From positions 434,001-498,000 of the forward strand of contig CAVWJW010000008.1 of NCBI GenBank assembly GCA_963755335.1: a stretch of DNA of 64,000 bases. Reading direction: 5' to 3'. The notes under the pieces are model-generated. The model saw nothing but the letters and a program-made list of their open reading frames with translations, was not told the DNA's origin and did not search any database. Every line of letters starts with the position of its first letter. The first letter of the stretch is position 1. Positions 62,725 through 64,000 of the stretch are shown here, one piece after another. Source of the stretch: UBA10649 sp963755335. GTDB lineage: Bacteria; Actinomycetota; Actinomycetes; S36-B12. Both the position numbers and the translations under genes were made by a program.

Positions 62725-64000
62725 ATGTCCAAGATTCTGCAGTTCGACGAGCACGCCCGCCGCAGCCTCGAGCGCGGCGTCAACGCTCTCGCCGACGCGG
62801 TCAAGGTGACGATCGGCCCCAAGGGCCGCAACGTCGTCATCGACAAGAAGTGGGGCGCGCCGACGATCACGAACGACGGCGTGACCATCGCCCGCGAGAT
62901 CGAGCTCGACGATCCCTACGAGAACCTCGGCGCCCAGCTCGCCAAGGAGGTCGCCACCAAGACCAACGACGTCGCCGGCGACGGCACCACCACCGCGACC
63001 GTGCTCGCGCAGGCGATGGTCCGCGAGGGCCTCAAGCAGGTCGCGGCCGGCGCCTCGCCCATGGAGCTGAAGCGCGGCATCGACAAGGCCGTCGCGGCTG
63101 CCACCGACGAGCTGATCAAGAACGCTCGCGAGGTCGCTGACAAGTCCGAGATCGCGAACGTCGCGACCATCTCGTCGCAGGACCGGGAGATCGGCGAGCT
63201 CATCGCCGACGGTTTCGACAAGGTCGGCAAGGACGGCGTCATCTCCGTCGAGGAGTCCAACACGACCGGCCTCGAGCTCGAGTTCACCGAGGGCATGCAG
63301 TTCGACAAGGGCTTCATCTCCGCGTACTTCGTCACCGACCCCGATCGCATGGAGACGGTGTTCGAGGACGCCCGCCTGCTGCTCGTGCAGGGCAAGGTGT
63401 CGTCGGTCCAGGAGCTGCTGCCGCTGCTCGAGAAGGTCGTGCAGGCCGGCAAGCCGCTGCTGATCGTCGCCGAGGACGTCGACGGGGAGGCGCTGTCGAC
63501 CCTGGTCGTCAACCGCATCCGCGGAACGTTCTCCTCGTGCGCCGTGAAGGCCCCCGCATTCGGCGATCGTCGCAAGGCGATCCTGCAGGACCTCGCGATC
63601 CTCACCGGCGCCCAGGTCGTCGCTCCTGAGGTCGGGCTCAAGCTCGACCAGGTCGGCCTCGAGGTGCTCGGCAGTGCGCGTCGCATCGTCGTCACGAAGG
63701 ACAACACCACGATCGTCGACGGCGGCGGCGACTCTGCCGACGTCGCGGCCCGCGTCGCCCAGATCCGCGCTGAGATCGAGCGGACCGACTCGGACTGGGA
63801 CAAGGAGAAGCTCCAGGAGCGCCTTGCCAAGATCACCGGTGGCGTCGTCGTCATCAAGGTCGGCGGCCACACCGAGGTCGAGCTCAAGGAGAAGAAGCAT
63901 CGCGTCGAGGACGCCGTCTCCGCGACGCGCGCCGCGATCGAGGAGGGCATCGTCTCCGGCGGCGGCACCGCCCTCGTTCAGGCGTCGCTCGTCCTTCAGG
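62725..64000 (+). CDS. groEL: Chaperonin GroEL (5' part)
   Basis: The first 425 codons are present; the window ends the gene. ATG 62725 after GGGAGA opens MSKILQFDEHARRSLERGVN. The ATP site is VTIGPKGRNVVID and the catalytic Asp is in NDVAGDGTTTATVLAQA; the apical domain includes TEGMQFDKGFISAYFV and KAPAFGDRRKAILQDLAILTG. The frame is intact. In actinobacteria a second groEL copy usually lies elsewhere; this groES-linked one is the groEL1-type place. No C-terminus is visible, so a His-rich or Gly-Met tail cannot be judged. Confidence 0.96.
   Translation, partial: MSKILQFDEHARRSLERGVNALADAVKVTIGPKGRNVVIDKKWGAPTITNDGVTIAREIELDDPYENLGAQLAKEVATKTNDVAGDGTTTATVLAQAMVREGLKQVAAGASPMELKRGIDKAVAAATDELIKNAREVADKSEIANVATISSQDREIGELIADGFDKVGKDGVISVEESNTTGLELEFTEGMQFDKGFISAYFVTDPDRMETVFEDARLLLVQGKVSSVQELLPLLEKVVQAGKPLLIVAEDVDGEALSTLVVNRIRGTFSSCAVKAPAFGDRRKAILQDLAILTGAQVVAPEVGLKLDQVGLEVLGSARRIVVTKDNTTIVDGGGDSADVAARVAQIRAEIERTDSDWDKEKLQERLAKITGGVVVIKVGGHTEVELKEKKHRVEDAVSATRAAIEEGIVSGGGTALVQASLVLQ

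Overview
The window is a high-G+C chromosomal segment from an actinobacterium (Actinomycetota, most likely class Actinomycetes). Evidence is the str-S10-spc-alpha ribosomal order, the zinc-binding (C+) forms of S4, S14 and L36, frequent GTG starts, several leaderless-looking promoters of TANNNT type close to the start codon, long Ala/Lys- or acid-rich tails on L10, L17 and L22, and an actinobacterial RpoB. The genus cannot be read from the sequence alone.

Layout. 1-2.4 kb: secE (partial), nusG, rplK, rplA and a terminator. 2.5-9.6 kb: an accessory block with a branched-chain-amino-acid type ABC importer (livG, livF, livH, livM, binding protein) and a large secreted alpha/beta-hydrolase. 9.66-11.0 kb: L10 leader, rplJ, rplL. 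11.1-14.3 kb: a GAF/HD-GYP protein and, convergent to it, a MarR regulator with a DHA2 drug-efflux pump. 14.5-22.2 kb: rpoB and rpoC with promoter and terminator. 22.3-27.5 kb: a DUF4190-like membrane protein, then rpsL-rpsG-fusA-tuf. 27.5-40 kb: S10 and spc genes through secY, adk and map. 40-44.9 kb: infA, rpmJ, rpsM, rpsK, rpsD, rpoA, rplQ, truA. 44.9-47.8 kb: an ABC-F ATPase, then rplM and rpsI. 47.8-59.0 kb: glmM, a DUF389-like membrane protein (reverse strand), glmS, acpS, nnr, alr, an alpha/beta-hydrolase, tsaE, tsaB, rimI and tsaD. 59.2-62.2 kb: a secreted polysaccharide deacetylase, a homocysteine S-methyltransferase and, on the reverse strand, a SAM methyltransferase. 62.2-64 kb: CIRCE element, groES and groEL (cut by the window end).

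How it works together. Most of the window is the growth machinery: transcription core, ribosome, elongation factors, protein export, N-terminal Met removal, wall precursor enzymes (GlmM, GlmS, Alr), cofactor repair (Nnr), tRNA t6A synthesis (TsaB, TsaD, TsaE with RimI) and chaperonins. The accessory parts are nutrient uptake (Liv block), efflux (MarR/MFS) and c-di-GMP-type signalling (HD-GYP).

The most striking property is the reading frames. About fifty single-base insertions or deletions interrupt more than twenty genes, nearly all of them essential (nusG, rplD, secY, rpsD, rpoA, glmS, alr and others). Once each is undone, every protein has the family's normal length and motifs, so I read them as sequence errors and annotate full-length genes. 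They are not random: the largest class is one extra C in front of GA, and they are dense at 44-57 kb and almost absent at 9.6-28.9 kb and 60-64 kb. No rRNA, tRNA, CRISPR array or insertion sequence was seen. Among real sequence features, the clearest points are an Arg at RpsL position 88 (a streptomycin-resistance residue in Mycobacterium), an 18-residue tandem repeat inside LivM, and a MarR operator overlapping its own start codon.
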